A stretch of 64,000 bases of DNA from Rhizophagus irregularis (lineage: Eukaryota > Glomeromycota > Glomeromycetes > Glomerales > Glomeraceae), in the NCBI RefSeq assembly GCF_026210795.1, contig NC_089429.1, positions 2,480,001 through 2,544,000 of the forward strand, given 5' to 3'. Below, piece by piece: positions 21,498-33,080 of the stretch (its first letter is position 1; each line of letters opens with the position of its first letter). Both the position numbers and the translations under genes were made by a program. Under the pieces are notes generated by a model. It made no database searches. It worked only from the letters and a program-made list of their open reading frames with translations, and was not told where the DNA came from.

Positions 21498-23397
21498 TCA
21501 CTTATTTCTCTTTTCAAAAACAACTCCGCAAGAACTTGGGGATGTCATTGGACCAAGCCTCGTTTTTTCTTCGATTTTACCACTTTCTGTACGGAAATTA
21601 TATTTCAAAATAGCGTCATGCATAAAAAATTTAATTTCGTTTATAGCAAATTGTCTTCCAGGACATCTAAATAATTTAATGACAATTGAATTAATTAACG
21701 TCAACAAAAAATTAGAAAAAAAAAACTTCTTAAATATTATACTTACGCATGTTTACCACCTCCAAATGCTAAATAATTTCTAGTTACTTTTGATGCTGGA
21801 ACATTTGCATCTAAATGTCTAAATGGTTCAAATGATTTTGGATTTGGTCCTTGTAATGATTCATCTTCATAAATATCATCAAAATAAAGATCAATTAAAT
21901 AATCTTCCGGTACTTGTAATCCATTAGAGAATGTATAATCTTTTAATATAGCGTGTTGAAGTCCCGTTATAAATCCTGTTAACCTTAATGATTCTCTAAT
22001 AAAACTATCTAATTTCTTCATATTATTAAGAGCTTCAAAAGGAAGTATACCATTTTCATCTGCTTCTTTATGAACTTCTAATTGTTCTTCATATAATTCT
22101 TGCATATATTCAGGTCGAGATGCTAAATCAATAATAGCATTTGCACAGGTACTCGATGTTGAATGAATTGATACAAAAATGAATACGCCTAACTTATCTG
22201 CTATAAATGGATAATCAACATTATTAGGATCAAAATCTTCTTCTTCCATAGTATCTTGAAGAAAATCATCAGGCCGTTTCCAAGATTCACCATTTTTTTC
22301 TTTATCTTGTAAACGTTTGCAAATTTGTTTCTTAAGATGTTTAATTAATATATTTTGGTGTTTAACTGCCGGATTATATAATCCTAATCTTAAAATAATA
22401 CGGTTGATATAATTTTGAAGTCCTGGATAAATAAAATCGAGGATTGGTGGGATCATTAAAAATATTGCTGAATCACTTGTAAATTCCGCAAATGTAGTTA
22501 TTATTTCCTCATATTGTGATATCTCCTATAAAATGAAAAAAAAAATAAATAAATAAAATTTTTAATTTTTTTTTCTTTTAAATACATAAATAAAAAAATA
22601 AATTAACTTATTTATATATACTTACTTCACCAACAAAAATATTTGCAATAGGGGCAGAAATAATTTTAGTAATCAAATTATATATATTATAAATAACTTT
22701 TGGTTCATCACATTCGCCAATTTGTTTTTTGGTAGCTGAATAAAGACTATTTTGCATACGTTCATTATAAAATTTCATTTTATTTAAGACATATTCTTTA
22801 AGTACTTTTGATGTATTTGTAAACCTTTCTAAGGTTTTAAGCATTACATCTCCTGGAAATATTCTTTCAATTGCTTTTGAAAAATCAAATACATCATCTC
22901 TTGATAATACTTCTTGCGAATGTTCTTTTCCTATGAGTCAGTAGTAAAGTAATTAAAAATGAATTTATAGATTAGGACGTTTAAAATATTTTATATTTAT
23001 TGAAAAAAAATATGTAACCTACCAACAATTATTCTCACTTGACCCCATATATAAAGACAAAAGATATCTCCGTACTAAAAATACGATAATAGATAAAATT
23101 AAAAGTTTATTTAATTTGACGCTAAAAAATTCATGAATTTACAAACCGCTTTTCTACATTGTTTAAGGAATTCTTCAGTATTATACAAATAACTATAAGT
23201 ATGACCAATAATCGGAAATTTATAACGAATGAGTGGCGGCATATTCTAAGAAAGTAAATAAAAATAAAAAAAAAAATTAAAAAATTTGAGATAGTAGCCA
23301 TTAGAAATTTTTATCTTACCAATTTTGGTTCACGCATACGCTTTAGAACGTAAAGCGTTATTATTAGAATGAATCCTAAGATAATAGCTTGATACAT
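21498..23397 (-). CDS. Cytochrome P450, membrane-anchored, six exons (493 aa)
   Basis: Exons (minus strand) are 23320-23397, 23147-23245, 23023-23074, 22626-22930, 21747-22525 and 21498-21666. All junctions have GT...AG ends and matching phases, and the sum is exactly 494 codons. The product begins with a hydrophobic anchor (MYQAIILGFILIITLYVL) followed by the Pro-rich hinge PPLIRYKFPIIGHTYSYLY. The I-helix region lies at FVSIHSTSSTCANAI. The K-helix ExxR is E356-S-L-R359, followed by the PFRH segment of the PERF region. The heme-binding loop FGGGKHACPGRQFA has the axial Cys at 439; intron 5 splits its Ala codon. This is a class II endoplasmic-reticulum P450 that would need a P450 reductase. 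The substrate is unknown. It lacks the usual AGxDTT in helix I (it reads HSTSST), which is seen in some atypical P450s. Confidence 0.9.
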
Positions 23398-25019
23398 TTT
23401 TTTTTAGAATTTAATTTTTTTTTATCGGTTATTATTTAAAATATTTTAAAGAAGTATGCGAATGCCTTCACCTTTTATAAAAGAGTGAAAATGTACAAAT
23501 TTCATTTATCTAATGAGATTATAAACTGAAACAAATTTACGTCATTTATTGGCCAAGAGAAAATCATTTATGCCAAAATGGAAATCATGGGGTTGCGACC
23601 GATTATTTACTATGTAAGAACAACAATACGTTTGCCAAGAACTTAACAAAATATAATATAAATAAATACAATATATGCTTGGTTTAATATTACTAAATAA
23701 ATAATTATTCAAATAAATCTCCAAATTCGTATCCTGAATTTTCACAAACTCAAAATTTACCCTATTTATATAAATCCAAAACCAGTTTCTCAACGAATCT
23801 TCCTGCGCCTTTCATCACTATGTTTTGTGGCAAACCTAAAAATTTTAATTTCATCTCATTTTAGGCTCACACGTCAGTACTTAACGTTTTTCATGTTTTT
23901 GAAATTTTGAATTTTCCTTCGTTTTTGATCTTCAAATCTCCTAAAACTGAATATCCTAATTATACAGTAGTTCCTTTTCAAAATGATCTACAATTCAAAT
24001 CATCTGATTTCTTAATCACTTGATCTAATACTCTTCGTTACTCCTTTCACCATTAAACATCTATATAACAAAAAATACATTAAAAAATCGTAACGTTTAG
24101 ACTAGCATGTATAAATAGTTTTGAATTGTGTAATATATTTTCTGCTTGCGCCTAATCTATTCCATTTTAGCATAAGTTTTTTTTTGCCCTTTATTTTCTA
24201 GATTATTTAGGTTAATATCGGTAAGTTCAAGGTATGAATTCCGAATTGAAGATCATCAATATTGTTACCGAAATTAGATCATTTGTTTAGATCATATGTT
24301 AGCGATAGTATGCTTTTGGATGATAAATTTCTGACGATCATCTTCCATATTTATTCACTTTTTCGCTCAATATGGAATTTGTTATGCGATCTTCATACAT
24401 TTTTTCATAGTTTCGGAAATGCACAACGTGAACTTTAATTGTTCAATTTTATATAGCTATGTTTTATAGCTATATAGCAATAGCAATTGCTATTGCTATT
24501 GCTATTGCTATTGCTATATAGCTATAGCTATAGACGCTAAATAGCAAAAAATATTGCTTTTACCAAATTGCTTCTTTTGATATCATTAGAATAAAATTAC
24601 AAATTAAGCATTCCTGTGCCACTTTCATTGCATGTTTAATTTAGTCATCAAATAATAGGATTTCACATCAAATTTAGATGATCTTCAAAGAAATAAAGCT
24701 ACGAATATTTTTTTTTCTAAGCTAAAAAAAAACCCCTAAAATATTGTGTTACATCTTTTTTTTTTTGCAGGAAAAAAAAATTGGTTGGATAAAAAAATAT
24801 TGCGTCATAAATAGATCTTGGATTTTTTTAAAAAAAATCATTTTTCTTTCTTTTTTTAGAAAGAAACATCATTTTTTTTTGATTATCATTATCCAATTAC
24901 AATACTTATCATTATTTAATTCCCTTTTTTTTCGTTTTACTAAAAAAAAAAAAAATTTTTTTCTTGGAAGGAAACATTTTTATTAATATTTCCTTTTATT
25001 TTGTTATGTTCAGACAAGT
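23398..25019. other. Intergenic DNA between the P450 gene and the tandem array
   Basis: The 5' flank of the P450 gene, then gene-free AT-rich sequence with many poly-A/poly-T runs from about 24720. A frame at 23542-23793 has no domain. The hexamer-repeat palindrome at 24466-24533 is listed separately. Confidence 0.45.
24466..24533. repeat. Palindromic ATTGCT/AGCAAT hexamer repeat
   Basis: About five ATTGCT hexamers in tandem are preceded by two inverted AGCAAT copies and bounded by TATAGCTATA on both sides. The block of about 68 bp can fold back on itself. It looks like a simple-sequence expansion at the centre of a palindrome. Confidence 0.7.
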
Positions 25020-28000
25020 TTGGATAGGTGGAAAGGTGAGTTTTGTAATAGTTTACTTTGTTACGAAACTTAGTATTTTTTATTAGAGAAATTTCTAGAA
25101 AAAATTAATTTTTTAATTTTTTTATTTTTTTGTAGGGTATTTGACTCTAATAAAAATTATATAAACTTTTTAAAAATAAAAACATTAACATTTTTTTCTT
25201 TTTTTGTAAAGAAATCAACTGGATATTGGAATCTCAATAAGTTTCAAAATTTGAAACTTTTTAAAAAAAATGATGTTTTTCTTTATTTTTGTAGAGAAAT
25301 TGGTTCCGATTTGGATACCAGATCTCCAATAGGTAAGTTTCGATTTGAAACTTTTAAAAAAAAATATTTTTTTTTAATTTTTTTTTCTTCTATTTTGTAG
25401 ATTTTGGCTCCGCGTTGGATATATGGGTGAGTTTTGAGGTGAAAGCTTCAAAAAAAAATTATTTTTAATTGTTTTGGCTTCCGGTTCCTAAGCATTGAAT
25501 ATATAGATGATAACTATGAAATTTTTTTAAAAAATTATTTAATTTTTTTTTCTTTTAACTTTGTAGGTTTCGGCTTCTAGTTCTTGGACGTTAGATGGGT
25601 AAGTTTTGACTTCGGAATTTAAAAAAATTTTTTTTAATTTACTTATATTTTTTATTTATTTTGTAGGTTCAGCTTTTAGTTTTTGAACTTTGAGTATATA
25701 GGTGAGTTTTAGAATGAAAGAATTGAACCTTTTTTTTAAAAAAAAAATTTTTTTTTAATTTTTTTTTCCCTCTATTTTCTCTATTTTGTAGATCTTGGCT
25801 TTTGGTTCTTGGGTGTTAAGTATATAGATGAGTTTCAGAGTGAAAGAATCGAAGCTTTTTTTTAAAAAAAAAATCAAATTTTTTTAAATTTTTTTCTTCT
25901 ATTTTTGGCTTTTGGTTCTTAGGTGTTGAATATATAGGTGAGTTTCGAAGCAAAAGAGCCAAAACTTTTTTAAAATAAATTATTTATTTTGATTTTTTTT
26001 TCTTCTATTTTGTAGGTTCGGCTTTCAGTTCCTGGTGTTGAATATATAGGTGAGTTTCGGAGTGAAAGAGCCAAAACTATTTTAAAATAAATTATTTATA
26101 TTAATTTTTTTTTTCTTCTATTTTGTAGATTTCGGCTATCAGTTCTTGGGCGTTTGATATTGGTGAGTTTTGAAGCGAAACCTTCAAAACTTTTTAAAAA
26201 TAAATTATTTATTTTGATTTTTTTTTTCTTCTATTTTGTAGGTTCAGCTTTCGGTTCTTGGTGTTAAATATATAGGTGAGTTTCAGAACGAAAGAGCCAA
26301 AACTTTTTTTAAAATAAATTATTTATTTTGATTTTTTTTTCTTCTATTTTGTAGATTTCGGCTATCAGTTTTTGGGTGTTTGATATAGGTGAGTTTCGAA
26401 GCGAAACCTTTGAAATTTTTTAAAAAAAAAATTTTTTAATTTACTTATTTTTTTTTTATTTTGTAGGTTTCGACTTTCGGTTCTTGGACGTTTGTTATTG
26501 GTGAGTTTCGAAGTGAAAAAGCCAAAACTTTTTTTAAAATAAATTAATTTATTTTAATTTTTTTTTTCTTCTATTTTGTAGATTTCAGCTTTCGGTTCTT
26601 GGATGTTTGATATATAGGTAAGTTTTGGAGCGAAAGAGCCAAAATTTTTATTAAAATAAATTAATTTTAATTTTTTTTTCTTCTATTTTGTAGGTTTCAG
26701 CTTTCGGTTCTTGGAAGTTTGATATATAAGTAAGTTTCAAAGCGAACGAGCTGAAACTTTTTTTAAAATAAATTATTTTAATTTTTTTTTCTTCTATTTT
26801 GTAGATTTCGGCTTTCAGTGAGTTTCAAAGCAAAAACTTCGAAAGTTTTTTTAAAAAAGTTTTTTAATTTACTTACTTTTTTTTATTTTGTAGATTTCAG
26901 CTTTTGGTTTAGATATATAGGTGAGTATCGGAGTGAAAGAGCTGAAATTTTTATTAAAATAAATTAATTTTGATTTTTTTTTCTTCTATTTTGTAGATTT
27001 CGGCTTTCAGTTCTTGGGCATTTGATATTGGTGAGTTTCGAAGTGAAAACTTTGAAACTTTTTTAAAAAATATTTTTTTTAATTTACTTGTTTTTTTTTT
27101 ATTTTGTAGGTTTCAGCTTTCAGTTTTTGGACGTTTGATATATAGGTGAGTTTTGGAGTGAAAGAACCAAAACTTTTTTTAAAATAAATTATTTATTTAA
27201 TTTTTTTTTTCTTCTATTTTGTAGGTTTCGGCTTTTTTGTTTCTGGGTGTTTGATATATAGGTGAGTTTCAGAGCAAAAGAGCTGAAACTTTTTTTAAGA
27301 AAAATTAATTTATTTTAATTTTTTTTTTCTTCTATTTTTGTAGATTTCGGCTTTCAGTTCTTATGCGTTTGATTTAAAGGTAAATTTCAAAGTTTTGTTT
27401 TCTTTTCAAAACTTTAAAAATTTTTTTTAATTTTATTTATTTGTTTTTTTATTTTGTAGTTATCGGTTGTAATATCCTTGGGCTTTGGATAGGTGAGTAT
27501 TGAAGTTTTGCTTTCTTTTTGAAACTTTAAAAAAGATTTTTAATTTTATTTTATTTTATTTTATTTTATAGGTAATGGCTGCAACATCTCATTGGGCTTT
27601 GGATCGGTAAGTTTCATTTTCTTTTCAAAACTTTTTTAATAAAAATTATTTTTTAAAATTTTCTTTTATTCTGTAGGTTTCGACTGCAATATCTCCTTAA
27701 ACTTTAGGTCAGTGAGTTTCAAAGTTTCGTTTTTTTCAAACTTTCAGAAAAATTTATAATTTTATTTATTTTTTTTATTTTGTAGGTATCGGCTGTGATA
27801 TCTTTGGGCATTGAAATGGTAAGTTTTGAAGCAAATACTTCAAAACTTCTTAATAAAAATTGTTTTTTAATTTGATTCTTTCTTTATTTTGTAGGTTTCA
27901 GCTGCGATATCTTTGGATCTGTGAGATTCAAAGAATGCTCCAGAATTTTCTTTTTAAGGAAATTGACTCCAATTTGGATACCATAAGTAAGTTTTGATTC

Positions 28001-28090
28001 AAAACTTTAAAAAAAACTTTATTTTTATTATTTTTAATGTTACTTTTTTTTTTTGTAGGGAAATCGGCACCTGAATCCCAATAGTAGATC
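25020..28090 (+). repeat. Tandem array of about 28 micro-exon/intron-like units, period about 112 bp
   Basis: Each unit has the same order: a T-rich tract ending TTCTATTTTGTAG (an ideal 3' splice site), a 33-37 nt core, and GTGAGTTT or GTAAGTTT (an ideal 5' splice site). An A/T-rich filler containing AAAGAGCCAAAAC then leads to the next tract. Acceptor AGs end at 25566, 25666, 25791, 26015, 26128, 26241, 26354, 26466, 26581, 26693, 26804, 26893, 26996, 27109, 27224, 27343, 27459, 27571, 27676, 27785 and 27894; more divergent units lie at 25135-25470 and 28058. Core type A reads GTTTCGGCTTTCGGTTCTTG then GGCGTTTGATATATAG. Core type B (27460-27920) reads like GTATCGGCTGTGATATCTTT. Core type C (about 25295 and 27958) reads like AATTGGTTCCGATTTGGATA. 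Core lengths vary (33-37 nt), so a constant reading frame across all units is not kept. It is either a satellite born from an exon-intron unit or a micro-exon gene. Confidence 0.85.
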
Positions 28091-28984
28091 TTTTATAAAT
28101 AATGCACGATTTTTATAGGACTTTAGCTTCTATGGAATTTCTTATCTTTATTTGTTGTCTGTTGTAATCGAACCAACTGGAACCAATATCCAAACCATTA
28201 ACAACATGTAAATTTTTAGTAAAGGTGGAATTTTAATTATTAGCATACAGTAAATTATTATTTTTTTTTTTGTAAATACTTTTAATAAATGCTTTTAATA
28301 AATATGATAATGTTAGTTGTCACTTATCATTAAATAATTTGAATCAAAAAAAAAAAAATTAAATTTTTTCTGTTAGAGCATTTTATAAACGCCAGTAAAA
28401 TGCAACTTGATTTGATATCGACATTTCAATACACAAAATTAAACAATGGGGGACGAAGTCCCCCACAAAACGCTGAGATCCCCCTATTCCCTCTGTCATC
28501 AATTTACAGAGTTGCCACATCGAACGGGCATTCCCATGGTCGAACGAATGAATAAACGAGCGAACGAACAATTAAACGAACAAGCAAATAATCAACGACA
28601 TAATTAATAAACAACATACAACATTCTTGGTTCACAACATAAATAGCGTTAGTAATATAAAACGTCGAACGATATAAAATAAAATTTAACTTCTCTAAAT
28701 TTTCCCCAAATTATATCCACTTTTACCTTTAATTTCAAACTTCGATAGCTCTCGCTACGAATTATTTCTTTCCAAAAGTGTATATTTAATTCATCTTAAA
28801 ATTTCCATTTATTCAATTAAAATTAATTAAGCAAACATTAATTAAAGTTTAGGGCGAACTTATTACCTTTAATTAACATTAAACTTTACTAACAAATAAT
28901 TAAAAAATAAAACTTATATTTTTATTGAGTTCTGTGGATGAGAACTATGGAATTACTTCGAATTCCGCTCTCTATTTATTCAAA

Positions 28985-29210
28985 TTTTATGCTACTTTCT
29001 ATTCTATCTATATACTATCTTTTATGTTCTTTTTACATATTATCTTTGAACTATCTTTCTAATATGCTATCTATATTTTAAATACGCTATCTTTTAATAT
29101 GCTATCTTTTTATATATGTTCTTTTTAATATGTTATCTTTTATATTCCATCTTTATACTATCTTTTTATATTATCTTTTATGTTATTTTATGTTCTTTAA
29201 TCTTTCTGAC
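28985..29210. repeat. Degenerate CTATCTTT tandem repeat
   Basis: Many diverged copies of a unit of about 17-20 bp resembling ATGCTATCTTTTAATAT, with TATGTTCTTTT variants. The plus strand therefore gives a Phe/Leu/Ile-rich frame that is not a gene. Confidence 0.55.
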
Positions 29211-29992
29211 ATTATTTTATATGTTCTTTCAATTCGCTTTATGTGTTTTGCTTATAATCTATCTTTTGTGGCTTATAATTATTCTTTCTAATTGTTCTTA
29301 TTGTTAAAGATTGCTAAGCCACAATTGATCGACTCTAATTATTCTATTGGTTCTTTGTCAATCATTTGACAAATATTACATCATGTAGATCATTACTCTT
29401 CCTAAATGTTTATCCTTTTCGGCTAATTATTTATCCATCTACGCCAATTCATAATTAATTTGTTCGTTCTTAACATTTGGCAATTACATTTGGTAGTTGA
29501 ATTTTTATCATCTTTTCATGCTTGATATTCGACCATTTACAACGCAATTTCTAGTTGATTATTATATTCTTTATCGATCCTAAGAAGGTTGGATCGGTTA
29601 TATTTTTTTTTATATACTAAACCCATTTTTTTACGTAAATTTTTTTATACAATATTTTTTTTTATCACTTTTTTTGTTAATTGATTTTTTATTTAATTTT
29701 TTTTTATCACTTTTTTGTTATTTGGTATTTTTTTATAATACTTTTTGACTTTTTTCGATTATAACAATTATTTGATAAACGTTATTATTTTTTTTTAATA
29801 AAATACTTTTTTTGTTTTTCTTTTTACATAAATTTTTTTATAAAATAATAAGAAATAATTATAAAATTTATAATTAATTAATAAAAATATTTATAGTATT
29901 TTCACAATATTAAAGTTTTTTTCGAAAATACTTCTAAAAAGTTAATCAATTTTTGTCGATAATTATTTTTTCACAATTCCTTACATACCTTT

Positions 29993-30186
29993 ATTAATTG
30001 TAGAACTGAAAGAACTAAAAGATCTAAAATAATGAAATAAAATTAGTGAAAAACGAAATATGAAACAGAAACAAAATAAAAAAAATAAAAAATAAGAAAA
30101 CGAAATGTAAAGTGAAAAACAACTGAACCTTAATTGCAGAACCAGAAGGACTAAAAGACCTAAAAATAATGAAATAGAGTTAGTAA
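29993..30186. repeat. Purine-rich tandem duplication, period about 137 bp
   Basis: The block starting TTAATTGTAGAACTGAAAGA at 29993 recurs at 30130 as TTAATTGCAGAACCAGAAGG. Both are followed by CTAAAAGA(T/C)CTAAAA and AATGAAATA with only a few differences. Two copies are visible; the spacer is A-rich. Confidence 0.6.
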
Positions 30187-31440
30187 GAAACAAAGTTAAG
30201 AATGTAAGTTAGAAATAAAAATAAAAAGAAAAAAAGAAAAATACCTCAAGAATGAAATAACCGAGAAAACAAACCTTGAACCTACAGTGAAAATGAGATT
30301 CGATAAACAAATAAATATGACAAATCTGCCGCATGATTGAAGACCCAGGCGATGTTTACCAATTCCCAATATAATTTATATCATTCTAATATTATAATTA
30401 TAATTTAGTACATATTATTTTGTTAACTAATTATTACCTATATTAAATTCCTAATTATAAACAAAAAATTGCCTAGTATTACAAAAATTTTCTATTTAAG
30501 CAAACTCATTGGTCCCGGTGCGGAGCAATAAGTAACTGCTAGTTTATAAACTAATATAACTAATTATAAATATAATGCTGCGCCTCTCAATTAATAAATT
30601 CACTATGTATAAAGATTTGTAGTCCTTCTTTCGTGATTCGTCCATATGTTAAAGAACAATACCTGTAATGAAAGTCAGTTTTATGCATTATATGATATTT
30701 TTGGCATCTAAACTTCTTCGTATGATAGCTAATTTCATGAATACATCCATATACAATGTAACTATTATACTGCATATAGATCATTTTGTATGTTGACAAA
30801 TCAATATAAAATATTATTAAGATTTAAGAGTACTAAATAATGAATTTTTGCCATCATTTAAGCTGCAGTACTAATCCATATTTTCTTGTTATATTGCCAC
30901 TTCTTATTATTTTTAACTTACTATTAAAATTGTAAATAGTCATGCTTAAAGTATCCAAACTTAAATTTTCTAATGAGACCCTATGAAAAAAGTCTGTGTG
31001 ATTTTTGTTGAAAAATCATTCAATTAAATTCACTACAATTTCTGTATATTTGACCATACAATAATTGTGCTAAAAATTGCAATAAATCACACAATTATTG
31101 CATGGTAATTTATTCAATAATTATCCTATTTTTGACCTGAATTTATACAATTATTGTGTAATTTTTGAGCCAAATTTTAGGCCATATTTTAGGAATTATA
31201 GGTTAAATTTTACAGTAATAACAGGCAATTTATAAAGTGAAATTATGAATTTTTTTATTGACTTAAAATATAAAAAATATACACAATATTTCATAAATAA
31301 AATACTAAATTTGATATAATCATAAATATAAAAATTTGTAAGAAAATAAAATAAAATAAAGTATGTTAATAACATGAAAGTAAATTAGTAGTATCATCAA
31401 AGAAGAAAGTAAATTATTAGTGTAAGTAAATTATTAGTAT

Positions 31441-31632
31441 TAAATAAAAAAGTATGAAGTTAGTGAAGAAAGCAAATTAGTAGTAAATTATTAGTGTTAG
31501 TAATAAAAAAGTATGAAGTTAGTGAAGAAAGCAAATTAGTAGTGTTAAAAAGTAAATTATTAGTATTAGTAATAAAAAAAAAGTATGAAGTTAGTGAAGA
31601 AAGCAAGTTAGTAACATTAAAATGTAAAAAGT
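31441..31632. repeat. Three tandem copies of a 60-71 bp unit
   Basis: The segment AGTATGAAGTTAGTGAAGAA, followed by AGCAAATTAGTA, occurs at about 31451, 31510 and 31581. Each copy is joined by TAAATTATTAGTRTTAGTAA. Copies differ by small indels. Confidence 0.7.
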
Positions 31633-32016
31633 TAGGAAATAAAAAGATAAAGAATACAAGTTTTTCTTACCTGCTGATATTTTAAAAGAAAGTTGAAGAA
31701 AAGTTAAAAGGTTAAAAAACAAACAAAAACATTTCACGTCATCATATTTATTTTGACGATCAGATCATGTGACCAACATATATAATTTTAAGATTTGATT
31801 TTTACCGCATAATTCTGGCCAAATTATAATTCCGGTCAGAACTAATTGTGTAACCTAATAAAAAGTTTTTGACTTTTTTTTAGTTACAAGATGATACAAA
31901 AATTTCACCAATGGGTCCGGAAGATTCCCATTTATAAGCAAATATGCGGTTGAATTTTGTGTAACCTTACTGCATAAATCACTTTACTTAGGAAAATCTA
32001 TTTGTAATGGTTAAAA

Positions 32017-32346
32017 GTGGTCTATTCGACCCTAAAAGTGGTCAAATGTAACCATACAGGTAAGATGGAAAGTAGTATAATAGGATTACCCAAAAATTGC
32101 TTTCTGTATCCTAAATTTAAGTCTATTTTCAAGTTGTACAATAATCACAATTTTTATTGTATAAAAATTGAATGTTTTCTGTATCCTGAATTTAAGTTGT
32201 ATAAAAATCACACAAAAATTGAACATTTTCTATATCCTAAATTTAAGTTGTACAAAAATTGCATACATTTAATATGCTTTGAAAAACTTCATAACTATTT
32301 TTATCCAAAAATCTGCAATAATTGTACAATTTCCACACGGACTTGA
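32017..32346 (+). repeat. Repeat of TTTCTGTATCCTAAATTTAAG units giving an open frame
   Basis: Three to four diverged units of about 50-60 bp (TTCTGTATCCTAAATTTAAG, then a TTGTACAAAAAT(T/C) spacer) lie at about 32100, 32175 and 32228. They leave a 109-residue frame open with repeated FLYPKFKLYKN. There is no signal peptide or known domain, and the frame lies inside the inverted-repeat element. Coding is doubtful. Confidence 0.45.
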
Positions 32347-32523
32347 ACAAATATTGTACAAAAATTGGATGATTTTTTTTCATAGGGAGATAATGAAGTA
32401 TTTTTAACATTAATCATTCTTTTTTTTGTTTTATAAAATATTTTCTCACCCTTGATTTTCTGCAACAGTTAAAAATGTTGTCAAAGAAGGATAAAATGGG
32501 TAATTTTTTGGTATTACTAAATA

Positions 32524-32645
32524 TCACCAGTGGTGACAATCACCAGTGGTGGATTTATGAAGTAATTCTGGTCAATGTTTTATTGGATTTTAATTCAGGC
32601 CAAAAGTGCATTATAATGCTGGTATGGTGACAATCGCCACTGGTA
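32524..32645. mobile_element. Short MITE with CCAGTGGTGACAATCACC ends
   Basis: The left end ATCACCAGTGGTGACAATCA at 32523 is repeated once in tandem. The right end GGTGACAATCGCCACTGGTA (32626-32645) is approximately its inverted complement. Related fragments (ACCAGTGGTTGTTACCACTT at 36837 and ACCAGTAGTGACAATCATCA at about 50706) occur elsewhere in the window, so this is a dispersed family. Confidence 0.55.
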
Positions 32646-33080
32646 AGCTTTAGCAATTTTCAATTTTTTTTGCCATGATTGAAATATTACTGAATTTAAA
32701 AGTAAAATAAGGATATTTGATAAATGTTTTCTGATTAACATATTAATATTTAGAAATCAAAACCAAAATTATCAAATTAAATTGCAATATTAAGAAATTA
32801 GGTTTATTTTTGTTAACCTTACAGTATAATTGATGTATAAGAAATTTCAAAGCATTACCAAAAATCAATGGAATCAAATATTGTATATAAGTTCTTAAAA
32901 AGTCTTATAACAATTATAGAAACATCTAGAACTATTTATGATTTTCATCATAATCCATAATTTATATTTTGAATGACTCATCATTCATACACACATATTT
33001 TTGCATGACTTACTGAAAGATTTCATTATACAAGTATGTATCACAAGAAGTTTGTACAAATAAAAAATAATATAAAAAGG

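Larger units (their letters stand above)
28091..30976. other. Gene-free AT-rich region with short repeats
   Basis: No gene recognised. It contains a GGGGGAC-GAA-GTCCCCC hairpin (28448-28464), a degenerate CGAA/CGAACAA patch (about 28540-28590), a (C/G)CTATCTTTTAATAT-type degenerate tandem repeat (about 28985-29210) and a purine-rich tandem duplication (29993-30186). Frames at 29116-29307, 29981-30193 and 30587-30799 look like products of composition. Confidence 0.45.
30977..32390. mobile_element. Inverted-repeat-bounded 1.4-kb non-autonomous element
   Basis: The left end (G)ACCCTATGAAAAAA at 30978 is mirrored at the right end by TTTTTTTTCATAGGGAG (to 32389). Inner parts (AATCATTCAATT and GTCYGTGTG) also pair. 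The hexamer TAATGA stands immediately outside both ends (30971-30976 and 32391-32396), a possible target duplication. The interior has no transposase. It holds a tandem repeat (31441-31632) and a frame (32017-32346) with repeated FLYPKFKLYKN units that merely follows a DNA repeat. The superfamily is not assigned. Confidence 0.5.

Noticed and set aside
23542-23793. 83-codon minus-strand frame upstream of the P450
   Set aside because: No domain, no splice link to the P450 whose first exon is complete.
25020-28090. CRISPR-like array
   Set aside because: Regular spacing, but the repeats carry eukaryotic splice signals, spacers are not unique, and no cas genes exist in this eukaryotic DNA.
30587-30799. 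70-codon His/Cys-containing minus-strand frame as zinc finger
   Set aside because: Cys/His spacing does not fit a known finger and no flanking exon was found.
28091-30976. LTR retrotransposon remnant
   Set aside because: No paired long direct repeats, primer-binding site or gag/pol frame could be found.
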